A stretch of 64,000 bases of DNA, taken from Myxococcales bacterium. Its GTDB lineage: Bacteria; Myxococcota_C; UBA6777. The position numbers and the translations under genes are program-made. Location of the stretch: positions 1 through 64,000 of the forward strand of contig JACKEL010000018.1 of NCBI GenBank assembly GCA_020632975.1. The letters are read 5' to 3'. The notes under the pieces were generated by a model. It saw only the letters and a program-made list of their open reading frames with translations. It was not told the origin of the DNA and searched no databases. Of the stretch, positions 15,426-23,458 are shown in pieces. Each line of letters starts with the position of its first letter. The stretch's first letter is position 1.

Positions 15426-18296
15426 ATGCGGACACATACAAAGTGGTTTTTGTGTTTGTGTGTTTTGGCGGTATGGGGACTGGGCGGCGGACGGCTGACT
15501 TTCGCACAGAGTCAGCCTGATCCTGTCTTTGAGTTGACGATTCTCTACACCACGGATGTCAACGGACAGTTTCGCGACTTTCGTTGTCGCCGACGTGGTG
15601 TTGCAGGGTATCAGCACGAAGCCGCAAAACGAGATATCTCAAACCTGCTGTTCCAAGTGAACCGTGTGCGAAAAGATATCGTGGGAAGATACCTCGATCC
15701 CACGCGCAACCAAGATGCGAAGCCTCTGCTTTTCAACACGGGCGACAACCTTGGGATCTCTCTTGCTGCGCGATTCCTTCTTGAATTCGAAGACTTGTCA
15801 GGGGTCGAGTTTATCGCGGAGGTCTTTCGGCGTTTTTCTTACGACCTGATCGGTCTTGGAAACCACGAGTTTTCCGTCCCCAACCGCAAAAAGCTTCAAC
15901 AGTTTATTGAGCGGGCGGTGTTGGAAAAGGACTTGCGATTTTCTGCTGCAAACCTCGAAGCACCCGCTGATCACCCCATCGCCAAGCTGATCAACAAGCA
16001 AGGTCCCGACAAGGTCAAAGCCTTCGTCTTTGAGCAAACCTTCCGCCGTACCTACAAGACCAAAGACAGCACGGGCAAAGAAGTCGAACGCACCTTTGAG
16101 AAGAAGATCAAGGTCGGAGCATTCCACCTTGTCCCCAATGAACTCGAAAAAAAGGTGACTTCTTCCATCGTCAAAGGGATGAAGTTTTCGGACCCAGGCT
16201 CCAAAGCCAGCGAAGTTGCGACATGGTTGCGCGATGAGAAAAAAGTCGATGTGGTGATCATGCTCTCTCACCTCGAAGGCAGCAAAAGCAACGGCGCCAA
16301 GGTCAAAGAAGTGCTTGGCAGCGCTTCGGGGATCGACCTCGTGATCACAAACGAACTTCGCGATGGAGAAAAAGCGACCTTTACAGGGACCTTTGATCGC
16401 GCAGGGAAGGGCGTTTACATCGTAGGGGGAGCGGCTTATGGCTCACAGTTGGGTCGCGTGCGTCTGCGGGTGAAAAAGCCCAAAGATGACGAAGCAGGCA
16501 AAGTCCTCTCTGCGCAGATCGACTCGATTCCGCTGAAAGACGACAAATACGATACGGAGCTACGACGGGATCTGATCAAGTGGGAGTCTTCTTACTGTCG
16601 TCGTTGGGGTCAGCCTCTTGGGGATGGTCGTATCCGCGAAAAATACAACATGAGCCAAGAGAACTTCGCGAAGTACATGTTGAATTCGATCCGCGAACTC
16701 ACACGGGCTGAAGTCGCGATCATCAACCGTGGGGCCATTCGCAAACGTCCCTTTGGAGACTCTGGTCTCTCTGGTTATGTGACGAAAGACGACCTGTATC
16801 GGGCACTTCCGTTTAATGAGAAGATCGAGATCTTACGGGTCAAAGGCTCCGTTCTGAGTGGTCTCAGCAACTCAAGTGATAAGTTTTACTTCGCTGGCTT
16901 CGACGGTTCGAATGTCAACGGCCGCTCGATTGAAGAGTCGCAGGTCTACACTGTCGCAACGATCACGTACGTTGCGAACGGGCGCGAAGGGGGATTCGAG
17001 AAAGAGAATGTCATCTCTCGAGTTCCTTTTGTGTATAGCAACGCTGCGCCCGAACATATCCGTGACATGATGATCCATCACTTTTCCACCAACGGATTCC
17101 GTCGTCTGCCCAAAGCCCCCGCTCCTGCGGCGCCAGAGTCGATGGAAGACAAAGACAAAAAGAACTTCAAACCCAAAAATTTCTCCAAGGAGGAGATCCC
17201 TTTCACTGGGGACTTTGTGAATCTCGCGGACCGTGCGGCGTTTAAGTGGACAGGGCGCGTCGAACTCAACTTTCGCTCGATCTTCCTCGGTCCGATCAAT
17301 ATCGGGACTTTTTACCAACAAAAAGATACCCTTAGCGGGGGCTTTTACGAAAAATACGCGGGTACGATCGCGGCAGAAACCAAGTTCCAAGTGGACACGC
17401 GGGCGCATCTGTGGGTTACGACATTCAACCTCAACTACGGTATCGACGTGAGTCGCCAGTGGTCACCAGGCCCTCCCGCCGAACCTTCGCGCGAACTGAT
17501 CTTCCAAGAAAGCGACGACAAGTTTTCCATTCGTACAGAGTATTCTTTTCGCTACTTTGAAGCGCTGTTTCCTGGAAAACAAAGGTGGTTTTACACCAAC
17601 CCCTTCGTCGAAGCGCAGTTTGATATCGAATTAACGCGCAGTAGTCGTCCTGACCTCACACCAGAACAAGCCTTCAACAAATTGGGGGTTACAGATATCT
17701 TCCAAAACACCGAGGTGAAGACGAAGTTGGGCTTCAGTTTCCAACCTTTCCGCGACTATCTTTTCAATCAAGCGCGCGAACAAGAAGTCCAAAAGCTCCA
17801 AGAAAAGTATCCCAAACGCGGGATTCCCTCATGGCAAGCTGTTGACTTGCAAATTAAATTGGCATTTGCGGTTCGTCGTCAGTTGGCGCTTTTCCTCCAG
17901 ACCAAGCCTGGTAGTGTGTCTGCTGTCAACACGGACTTCAACATCGGTTTTTCAGCAGAATACAAGCTCAACAGCTTTCGTCTTGGGATGATCGGGAAAA
18001 CGCCGATTACATGGGACTCTGGAGCGGAATATCTGTTTACGGTTGTTGTGGCCCCCAACAAACCCGAACTTGGAACGTTATTTGTGCATGACCTTGCTTG
18101 GGACAACAAGATCAGCGTGCAGATCGTTGGTGGCTTGAAACTGTCGTTGGGTATGCGTTTGATCGTCTACTCAGGCTTTTTCCAACGCGATCCAAACAAC
18201 ACTGCAAGCAAACTAGAACAAGGCCCCATCGCTTTTCGCTTGGACCCCAACATCAGCTTGAGTTTCGATTGGGGTGCGCGCGGTCAGGCTTATTAA
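15426..18296 (+). CDS. 5'-nucleotidase/UshA-like protein with C-terminal beta-rich (outer-membrane-barrel-like) domain
   Basis: A 956-residue secreted protein with a signal peptide ending near TFAQS. Residues 35 to about 560 follow the UshA/5'-nucleotidase layout: a metallophosphatase domain (ILYTTDVNGQF, LLFNTGDNLG, IGLGNHEFS, VIMLSHLEG) then a nucleotidase C domain (INRGAIRK, LYRALPFNEKIEILRVKG). Two metal positions look altered: the usual DxH reads DVN, and the usual GHxH segment reads TNELRD. The last 330 or so residues are rich in alternating hydrophobic/polar beta strands with many aromatics and end in an aromatic residue, suggesting an outer-membrane barrel. Usual UshA length is about 550. 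The ATG at 15426 has GGAGG 11 bases upstream. Enzyme activity is doubtful. Confidence 0.7.
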   Translation: MRTHTKWFLCLCVLAVWGLGGGRLTFAQSQPDPVFELTILYTTDVNGQFRDFRCRRRGVAGYQHEAAKRDISNLLFQVNRVRKDIVGRYLDPTRNQDAKPLLFNTGDNLGISLAARFLLEFEDLSGVEFIAEVFRRFSYDLIGLGNHEFSVPNRKKLQQFIERAVLEKDLRFSAANLEAPADHPIAKLINKQGPDKVKAFVFEQTFRRTYKTKDSTGKEVERTFEKKIKVGAFHLVPNELEKKVTSSIVKGMKFSDPGSKASEVATWLRDEKKVDVVIMLSHLEGSKSNGAKVKEVLGSASGIDLVITNELRDGEKATFTGTFDRAGKGVYIVGGAAYGSQLGRVRLRVKKPKDDEAGKVLSAQIDSIPLKDDKYDTELRRDLIKWESSYCRRWGQPLGDGRIREKYNMSQENFAKYMLNSIRELTRAEVAIINRGAIRKRPFGDSGLSGYVTKDDLYRALPFNEKIEILRVKGSVLSGLSNSSDKFYFAGFDGSNVNGRSIEESQVYTVATITYVANGREGGFEKENVISRVPFVYSNAAPEHIRDMMIHHFSTNGFRRLPKAPAPAAPESMEDKDKKNFKPKNFSKEEIPFTGDFVNLADRAAFKWTGRVELNFRSIFLGPINIGTFYQQKDTLSGGFYEKYAGTIAAETKFQVDTRAHLWVTTFNLNYGIDVSRQWSPGPPAEPSRELIFQESDDKFSIRTEYSFRYFEALFPGKQRWFYTNPFVEAQFDIELTRSSRPDLTPEQAFNKLGVTDIFQNTEVKTKLGFSFQPFRDYLFNQAREQEVQKLQEKYPKRGIPSWQAVDLQIKLAFAVRRQLALFLQTKPGSVSAVNTDFNIGFSAEYKLNSFRLGMIGKTPITWDSGAEYLFTVVVAPNKPELGTLFVHDLAWDNKISVQIVGGLKLSLGMRLIVYSGFFQRDPNNTASKLEQGPIAFRLDPNISLSFDWGARGQAY

Positions 18297-18379
18297 GGTC
18301 ACAGTTCCACAATGTATATCGTCGTGAAACTGTGGTTTTGCTAGAGGGATGGGGGAGATCGAGCGCTCCTTGGGGGAGG

Positions 18380-18485
18380 GCTAGAACTGTTTTTCCGACG
18401 ACTTCGAGGTCAGGGGATCATCGAGAGGGCTGCTGGCGCCTTTCTTGGCGCTAGAACTGTTTTTTTCCGACGACTTCGAGGTCAG
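18380..18485. repeat. Direct duplication of the expansin gene 3' end
   Basis: A stretch of about 35 bases beginning GCTAGAACTGTTTTT and ending CGACTTCGAGGTCAG occurs at 18380-18413 and again at 18450-18485. The second copy encodes the last residues and stop codon of the expansin gene. The first copy, downstream of the stop, has two fewer T bases. About 36 unrelated bases separate them. Confidence 0.85.
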
Positions 18486-19347
18486 AGGCAGGAGCGGGGA
18501 GTTGTTCTTCGAGGACTTGACCATTTGCCGCTGTTAGACGGATGCGTACAGGGTCGGGTCCTGCGCCTTTGTCATCAAGAAAGTAATTGTAGCGTTGTCG
18601 TGTAAGGACCTGCCACTGGTTGTTTTTCCAGATCTCGACTTGCTTGATCGGGAGGCGATGGTTGCGGATCTGGATCGCGGTCCACCACTGCGAGGAGCCA
18701 TCTTTGTAATGGTAGCGGATCGTTCCATTGTCTGGACAGGAGATGACTTGCCATGTGATGGGGATGATGCCTTGTTTGGGCTCGCCGATCATGGCGAACG
18801 CTTCGCGACTTAGATCGAGGTGCCCTGTGGTGCACTCTGGACAACGATCCGTGATGTGCACCACCACGCTGCCATTGGGACCATCCACTTTGACACAAGC
18901 GCCGCAGTATTCGGCATTTCCATACTCTTGTTCGTTCATCGCAGCGACGAGAGGGGGGGAGGATGCTTTGGGAAAGCTACAATTCCCCGTACCATCGGCA
19001 TCATAGTACGTCGCTTTTCCTTGGTGGACGGTTGGATCTTTCCATGGTCCTGTCGAGGTATCGGGCGTTTTTTCGGGAGATGCTTCGGGTGGTGTCTTTT
19101 CGCTCGGACTTTGCTCTTTGGGGGGCTGCGTGGGCTCGGGTGTTTTTTCGGGGGTGACGACCTTTTCGTTGGGAGGACGGTTTTCTGTGGTGGTCTGACC
19201 GTCGGGTTGTGCCGAGCCATCGGGGATCTTGGTTTCTTGTGGAGAGGACTCTTGGTTGTTTTCTGAAGTCGAGGGGGTGGGGTCACAAGCCCACACAAAG
19301 AAGAGACCACAACACACGAAAACAAAAAAACGTAATGGGGATCTCAT
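18451..19347 (-). CDS. Bacterial expansin-like lipoprotein (EXLX family)
   Basis: A 298-residue lipoprotein. A short signal peptide ends at a cysteine in FFVWAC, followed by a long Pro/Glu/Thr/Ser-rich linker (about residues 22-95). The first expansin domain (double-psi beta-barrel) follows, with GKATYYDADG, CGACVKVDGPNG, ITDRCPEC and HLDLSREAFAMIG; the two aspartates equivalent to those needed in Bacillus EXLX1 are present. The second, carbohydrate-binding domain (CBM63-like) shows QVEIWKNNQWQVLTRQRYNYF and GPDPVRIRLT. Expansins loosen cellulose or cell-wall networks without hydrolysis. The ATG at 19347 has AAGGAGAA upstream and overlaps the previous stop as ATGA, so it is translationally coupled to the gene at 19344. 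Confidence 0.88.
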   Translation of the reverse strand: MRSPLRFFVFVCCGLFFVWACDPTPSTSENNQESSPQETKIPDGSAQPDGQTTTENRPPNEKVVTPEKTPEPTQPPKEQSPSEKTPPEASPEKTPDTSTGPWKDPTVHQGKATYYDADGTGNCSFPKASSPPLVAAMNEQEYGNAEYCGACVKVDGPNGSVVVHITDRCPECTTGHLDLSREAFAMIGEPKQGIIPITWQVISCPDNGTIRYHYKDGSSQWWTAIQIRNHRLPIKQVEIWKNNQWQVLTRQRYNYFLDDKGAGPDPVRIRLTAANGQVLEEQLPAPASDLEVVGKKQF

Positions 19348-20945
19348 GCGGGTTCTCCTTGAGATGATTTGGAGCGGAAAAGCCGCCACGCCACAAAGAA
19401 GATCAGCAGCGAGAGCGCGGCCATCAACGACCATAGCAAAAAAGATCCGCGTTGTTGATCTACACGACAAAGGATGTTGGCTGCGTTGGAAAAGCGGACC
19501 ACAAACTCCGTGGTGATGGCCTCTTTGAGATTTGTTTGGTAGGGCGTCGAGCGTTCGAGGTGGGGGAGGGACTTCTCAACGTAGTAGTTTCGGGGGCTGA
19601 TGTCGCGGCTAAAGTTACGTGGTTCTTTGGTGTCTTGCGGGGCGGCGTCTGCTTGAACGAACCAGCATGTGCTACTTTGCCCGATCCACGAGGGGGATGA
19701 TTGGATGGGCTTGGGGTATTGTTTGAGATCTTTGTTGTGTAGTGCACTTTGCCATTCGAGGCTATCGCGTCGCAGGCGTTGTGCAAGTCGCCGAACTTCG
19801 GGGTCTTTCGATTGTTGTGCTGCCTCGCGCAGATGAAAGAACAAGCGTCGCCACTCATGGAGCGGGATGGGTTCGATGTAGAGGTTGCGGTGGCTTTGGC
19901 TGAGCTTGTGCCCTCCTTCTATCTTGTAGAACTGACCGAGTTGTTCGTAGCGATAGAGCCTCGCAAGCCAGCGTTCAAAAAGAGAAAGAGCTTTTTCTTG
20001 ATAAGGAGGGGAAAACACGCGTTGAGGTTGGATATCTTTTGAGGTGATCTCTGCTTGGATCTCTATTCGTTTCCCGGTAAACCCGTAGGTGTCGTCTGCA
20101 AATTTGGACTTGAACTTCCAAAAGAGACCATCCTTCGTTTGTGTTGTGGGGGCAACTGGTCCATGTATGCGGAGGAACTTTGATGAAAGACCATGGAGGT
20201 ACAAGCGTACTTGGGTGGAGAGATTGGTGGCAGTTTTATCGAATGGGTGCCAAGCGAGAAAGACGGTTTTTTGGCCTCGTTCGGGTATGCTGTGTTGGCT
20301 GTATTGGAGTTGGAGGGTGTGGGCTTGGTTGGGTTGTAGTGTAACCTTCCATTGGAGCCACGCGCTTTTGACCGTTCTTTCGTATGGGCCAGCGTCTTTT
20401 TTGGAGGCTTGTTGGTGGTAGGAGACTTGGATAGGTTTTTTGTCCCAAGTTGCTTGGAAAGCAAGGTACGGACGATCGCGGTAACGCCCACTATCTAAGA
20501 GGAGCCCCATCGCGATGGTTTGGGGAGAGTTTTTTTTGGTCTTCAAGACGAGAGTGGCTTGGAGCTTCATTAGGCTTGGGTAGAGATCCAGTCTGATCTC
20601 TTCGTTTTGGTACTGTGTAAGCCCGGGCTTTGCGGGTTTGGGAGGAGGTGCCTCTTCGTAGAGTGGCATCTTCATTCCACCCACAATCACGGTTTTGGTG
20701 CTTTTGAGCTTCGGCCATTTTGGTATAGAAGGAGAGTATCTCTCCTTGATCGCTTTTTGTCCGACCAGTGGGCGTTTGTACTGCATGATCCGTGGTGGGA
20801 TGATGTCTGCTTGTGATGGAAGGGGGCACAAGACAGCCAAAAGAGCGATGCCCCAGCCCCCCACCCGTCTTGAGATGGAAAGACCTTTGAGGATGAAGGA
20901 AGAGGTGTTTTTGAGCAAAGGCGGGAGGGCATCCAAGGGAACCAA
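19344..20945 (-). CDS. Secreted, C-terminally membrane-anchored protein of unknown function
   Basis: 533 residues, no family recognised. A hydrophobic export signal ends near PLPSQA at about residue 46; a Pro/Lys-rich segment and then a beta-rich domain (about 110-310) follow, a helical region (about 315-420), and a C-terminal transmembrane helix (LLWSLMAALSLLIFFVAWRLF) with a basic tail. The layout suggests a periplasmic protein anchored by its C-terminus. It overlaps the expansin start as ATGA, implying coupled function. The start is uncertain: the most upstream start codon in this frame is TTG at 20945, while the best ribosome binding site (GAGAGGA) precedes an ATG at 20961 in another frame. 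This may mean an internal start or a one-base indel. Confidence 0.7.
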   Translation of the reverse strand: MVPLDALPPLLKNTSSFILKGLSISRRVGGWGIALLAVLCPLPSQADIIPPRIMQYKRPLVGQKAIKERYSPSIPKWPKLKSTKTVIVGGMKMPLYEEAPPPKPAKPGLTQYQNEEIRLDLYPSLMKLQATLVLKTKKNSPQTIAMGLLLDSGRYRDRPYLAFQATWDKKPIQVSYHQQASKKDAGPYERTVKSAWLQWKVTLQPNQAHTLQLQYSQHSIPERGQKTVFLAWHPFDKTATNLSTQVRLYLHGLSSKFLRIHGPVAPTTQTKDGLFWKFKSKFADDTYGFTGKRIEIQAEITSKDIQPQRVFSPPYQEKALSLFERWLARLYRYEQLGQFYKIEGGHKLSQSHRNLYIEPIPLHEWRRLFFHLREAAQQSKDPEVRRLAQRLRRDSLEWQSALHNKDLKQYPKPIQSSPSWIGQSSTCWFVQADAAPQDTKEPRNFSRDISPRNYYVEKSLPHLERSTPYQTNLKEAITTEFVVRFSNAANILCRVDQQRGSFLLWSLMAALSLLIFFVAWRLFRSKSSQGEPA

Positions 20946-21402
20946 ATGCAGACTTGGGCATGATCGTCCTCTCTTTTGGGGGAAAGATGCTGCTTCAGCA
21001 TAAATGGACCCTGAGAAAAGAGAAAGGTTCGCAAGGGGCAGAACTGTGTTTCCCTTGGTAGAGAAGTGTGATCTTCATTTGGTGATCAAGATTATTTGAA
21101 GAGGGTGGATAAGTGCTTGTTTTTAAAAGTCAAAAAAAATGATATTCTTTTTTGAATATGCTTGTTTCGATCCAGTCTTATTCAGCACGAATCAAGAAAG
21201 CGAAGATGAGCACAGAAAAGTAACTTCTAGAGAACGACACTTTTTCTAGAAATATTCCATGAACATCTTCCCTCTCTTCACGTCCATTGTCGTACTTTTT
21301 GTCTGGTCGTCTTGTGGCGCCAGTTTTCTTAACTGGGTTTGAGCGGAAACGTCGGCGTTTATCGCCTCCCGCAACCCACCGCTCTACTAAGGAGTTCCTA
21401 CA
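20946..21402. other. AT-rich divergent intergenic region
   Basis: No gene is seen. The centre (about 21090-21180) is strongly AT-rich. A possible promoter for the Cys-rich gene is TTGAAT (21152-21157) and TCTTAT (21176-21181) with an 18-base spacer, which would leave a leader of about 215 bases; this is weak. An interrupted inverted repeat TTCTAGA...TCTAGAA lies at about 21224-21252. Confidence 0.45.
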
Positions 21403-21924
21403 ATGAAAAAATTGCTCGTCGCGATTTTCTCGGGTGCCCTCATCGCTGCTTTCTCTATGACTTCCGCACAAGCTGAAGTAATTGGCTTCGGCAAACACTT
21501 CAAATTCCCCAAAGCTGGTTGCAAAACCAAATGTCACACTTCTTGCCGCAACTACCGCAAAGTCAAGTGTACCAAAGTCTTGACCTGGCATAAAAAATGT
21601 CATGTTCATTTCACCACTTGGAGCAAACAGTGCAAAACCTTCTCGGTCAAGCGCGCTGCTTGTAAAGTGAACAAGAAGTGCTTCCAAAAATGTGCTCGTT
21701 TCATCAACAACGAAAAAGAGTACACCAAGTGCTATGGCAAAATTAAATGCCGCTATAACAAAGTTTGCCGTCCCTACTGGACCAAGCACAAAGTTTGCCA
21801 TCCCGTTGCGAAAAAACACGTCGTTTGCCACAAACGTCCCACTTGGACCCGTCGCTGCGTCGTTGCGAAAAAGCCCGGCTGGTGTGTAAAGCGTTGCACC
21901 ACCATCTGCCGCGGTCGCCGCTAA
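21403..21924 (+). CDS. Secreted, highly basic cysteine-rich protein of unknown function
   Basis: 173 residues with a clear Sec signal peptide (MKKLLVAIFSGALIAAF, cleavage near AQAE). The mature part, about 150 residues, contains 18 cysteines, very many lysines and arginines and very few acidic residues. Spacing suggests a degenerate repeat of about ten residues of the form TW-x-K/R-x-C: TWHKKC, TWSKQC, YWTKHKVC, TWTRRC. Cysteines are in even number, as expected if all pair in disulfides. No known family was recognised. AAGGAG lies eight bases before the ATG. The gene is a single unit with a strong terminator directly after the stop and converges on a CcdA-thioredoxin gene. Envelope structural, metal-binding or antimicrobial roles are all possible. 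Confidence 0.85.
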   Translation: MKKLLVAIFSGALIAAFSMTSAQAEVIGFGKHFKFPKAGCKTKCHTSCRNYRKVKCTKVLTWHKKCHVHFTTWSKQCKTFSVKRAACKVNKKCFQKCARFINNEKEYTKCYGKIKCRYNKVCRPYWTKHKVCHPVAKKHVVCHKRPTWTRRCVVAKKPGWCVKRCTTICRGRR

Positions 21925-21945
21925 TCGCTCTCTCGCTTCGCGAGT

Positions 21946-21981
21946 AAAAAAGCCTCTCTTTCCATGAAAGAGAGGCTTTTT
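21946..21981. terminator. Bidirectional intrinsic terminator
   Basis: A ten-base perfect stem, GCCTCTCTTT (21952-21961) with AAAGAGAGGC (21967-21976), closes a five-base loop and is flanked by A6 on the left and T5 on the right. It can stop transcripts of the Cys-rich gene on the plus strand and of the CcdA-thioredoxin gene on the minus strand. Confidence 0.92.
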
Positions 21982-21985
21982 GCAT

Positions 21986-22042
21986 TTCGGGCCTAGGGAT
22001 TTGTTTTCGGGCCTAGGATTTTTCTTTTGGGCCTAGGGATTT
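21986..22042. repeat. Three-copy 20-bp tandem repeat containing GGGCCTAGG
   Basis: TTTTCGGGCCTAGGGATTT-like units recur at an exact 20-base pitch, with GCCTAGG at 21991, 22011 and 22031. They sit between the bidirectional terminator and the stop codon of the CcdA-thioredoxin gene. A single GGGCCTAGG also occurs at about 32952, just upstream of another minus-strand gene. Confidence 0.8.
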
Positions 22043-23351
22043 AGTGGGTGGGCTGGGTGCTTGGGGGAGAGGAACAAGCCGCAGAGGAACTTGTGTTGGT
22101 TCCGCAAGCTTGGCCTTCTGCGGGAGTGGTTGGTGTACCACAAGCTTTGCCATCAGGCGTAGTGCTGCAAGCTTTTCCTTCGACGGGTGCTTTGGAAGTT
22201 TGGATCGTGGACTGCGAAGTTGGCTGTGAGGTCGGTGCTTTAGAAGGAACGCGACCAAGACCTCGACACTGTTCACCTGTTAACAAAGCAAGCGCTTGGT
22301 GCAAAGAGGCCCGTCGTTGGTAACCGATCAAGCGTGCGACTTCGTGCCCTTGTGGGTGTAGAAAAACAAAGGTGGGCACGCCACGGATGCGAAAACGCTG
22401 GGCGAGATGTTGGTGTTCGGGTTGGCTGATATCGATCTTGATCACTTCGACGCCTTTGTCGGGATCTGTGCACTCTTGTTCAACGCTCGCCACGATCGGG
22501 ATCATCTGCCGACAGATTGGACAGTGCGAAGAAACAAACTCCACCATCTTGGGGCGAGCTGAAGCCGTGGAAAGCTTGGTCTTGGCGGTCTTTTGGATCG
22601 CTTTGCTCAAAGGGTTTGGAGAAGAGATCAGTTTGGCTTGTGGTTGGTTGGGGGCCGTGGGGGGAGTCAACACACTAAACATCACATAGACACCGACCCC
22701 TGCAAGCAAAGCACCCGTTGCTTTTTCGATGCGGGGAAGAAAACGCATCAAGCGCCGCATCATCGGCAAGATCGTCCCTGCACCAAGCGATGCTAACCAA
22801 AGTGGAGTCGCAAAGCCCAATCCATAAAGGAAAAGATACCAACCCCCCATCCAAGGGTTGCTGGTCTTGGCTGCTGTGTAGGTCAGGACCGCGCCCAAAA
22901 GTGGCCCCACACAAGGCGTCCAACCCAGCGCAAAGACAAAGCCCATCACAAAGCTATTCAACACGCCCGTCGAAAGGCCGAGTTTGCGATCGTCCAAGCG
23001 TTTTTCACGGTTGAGCAGATCGATGTGCAAAAATCCCAAGAACTTGAGCCCAAAAAGGAAGATCAGCAGACCTCCCCCCAAAGTCATCGCTTCTCGATGG
23101 TTCCCCAAAAAGCGGCCCAAGGTCGTTGCACTGAGTCCCAAAAGAATGAAGACGAGCAAAAAGCCCATCGAAAACAAGATTGTATGCCCTAGTAGTTTAC
23201 CTTTGAGGGAGCCTTCGGCCTGCACTTGGTGCAGGGGACCACCCAACAACATCGAAAAATACACAGGGATCAAGGGAAGGACACAAGGGGTGAAAAAAGT
23301 TAGAAGACCCGCTCCATAAATACCAAAACTCTGCAATTCCATGGTCTGCAC
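22041..23351 (-). CDS. CcdA/DsbD-like thiol-disulfide transporter fused to thioredoxin, with Cys-repeat tail
   Basis: A 436-residue protein that should carry reducing equivalents across the inner membrane. Residues 1-235 are a CcdA-type domain with six or so helices and the two redox cysteines (TFFTPCVLPLIP in TM1, GWTPCVGPLLG in TM4). Residues about 265-370 are a thioredoxin fold with active site HCPICRQ and cis-Pro segment GVPTFVF. The tail (about 375-436) is Thr/Ser/Pro-rich with four further cysteines in repeats such as GKACSTTP, GKACGTP and GQACGTN. GTG at 23351 is preferred since AAGGAAG is well spaced for it and too far from the ATG at 23342. It converges on the Cys-rich secreted gene. 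Confidence 0.88.
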   Translation of the reverse strand: MQTMELQSFGIYGAGLLTFFTPCVLPLIPVYFSMLLGGPLHQVQAEGSLKGKLLGHTILFSMGFLLVFILLGLSATTLGRFLGNHREAMTLGGGLLIFLFGLKFLGFLHIDLLNREKRLDDRKLGLSTGVLNSFVMGFVFALGWTPCVGPLLGAVLTYTAAKTSNPWMGGWYLFLYGLGFATPLWLASLGAGTILPMMRRLMRFLPRIEKATGALLAGVGVYVMFSVLTPPTAPNQPQAKLISSPNPLSKAIQKTAKTKLSTASARPKMVEFVSSHCPICRQMIPIVASVEQECTDPDKGVEVIKIDISQPEHQHLAQRFRIRGVPTFVFLHPQGHEVARLIGYQRRASLHQALALLTGEQCRGLGRVPSKAPTSQPTSQSTIQTSKAPVEGKACSTTPDGKACGTPTTPAEGQACGTNTSSSAACSSPPSTQPTH

Positions 23352-23458
23352 TCGCTTCCTTTGCTTTCACTGGGACCATAAGCATAAGACGACATTCGAA
23401 CCTTGTTCAATGTTTAAATAATCATTTGAATATTTTATTCCAAGAAAATAGAAAGATT

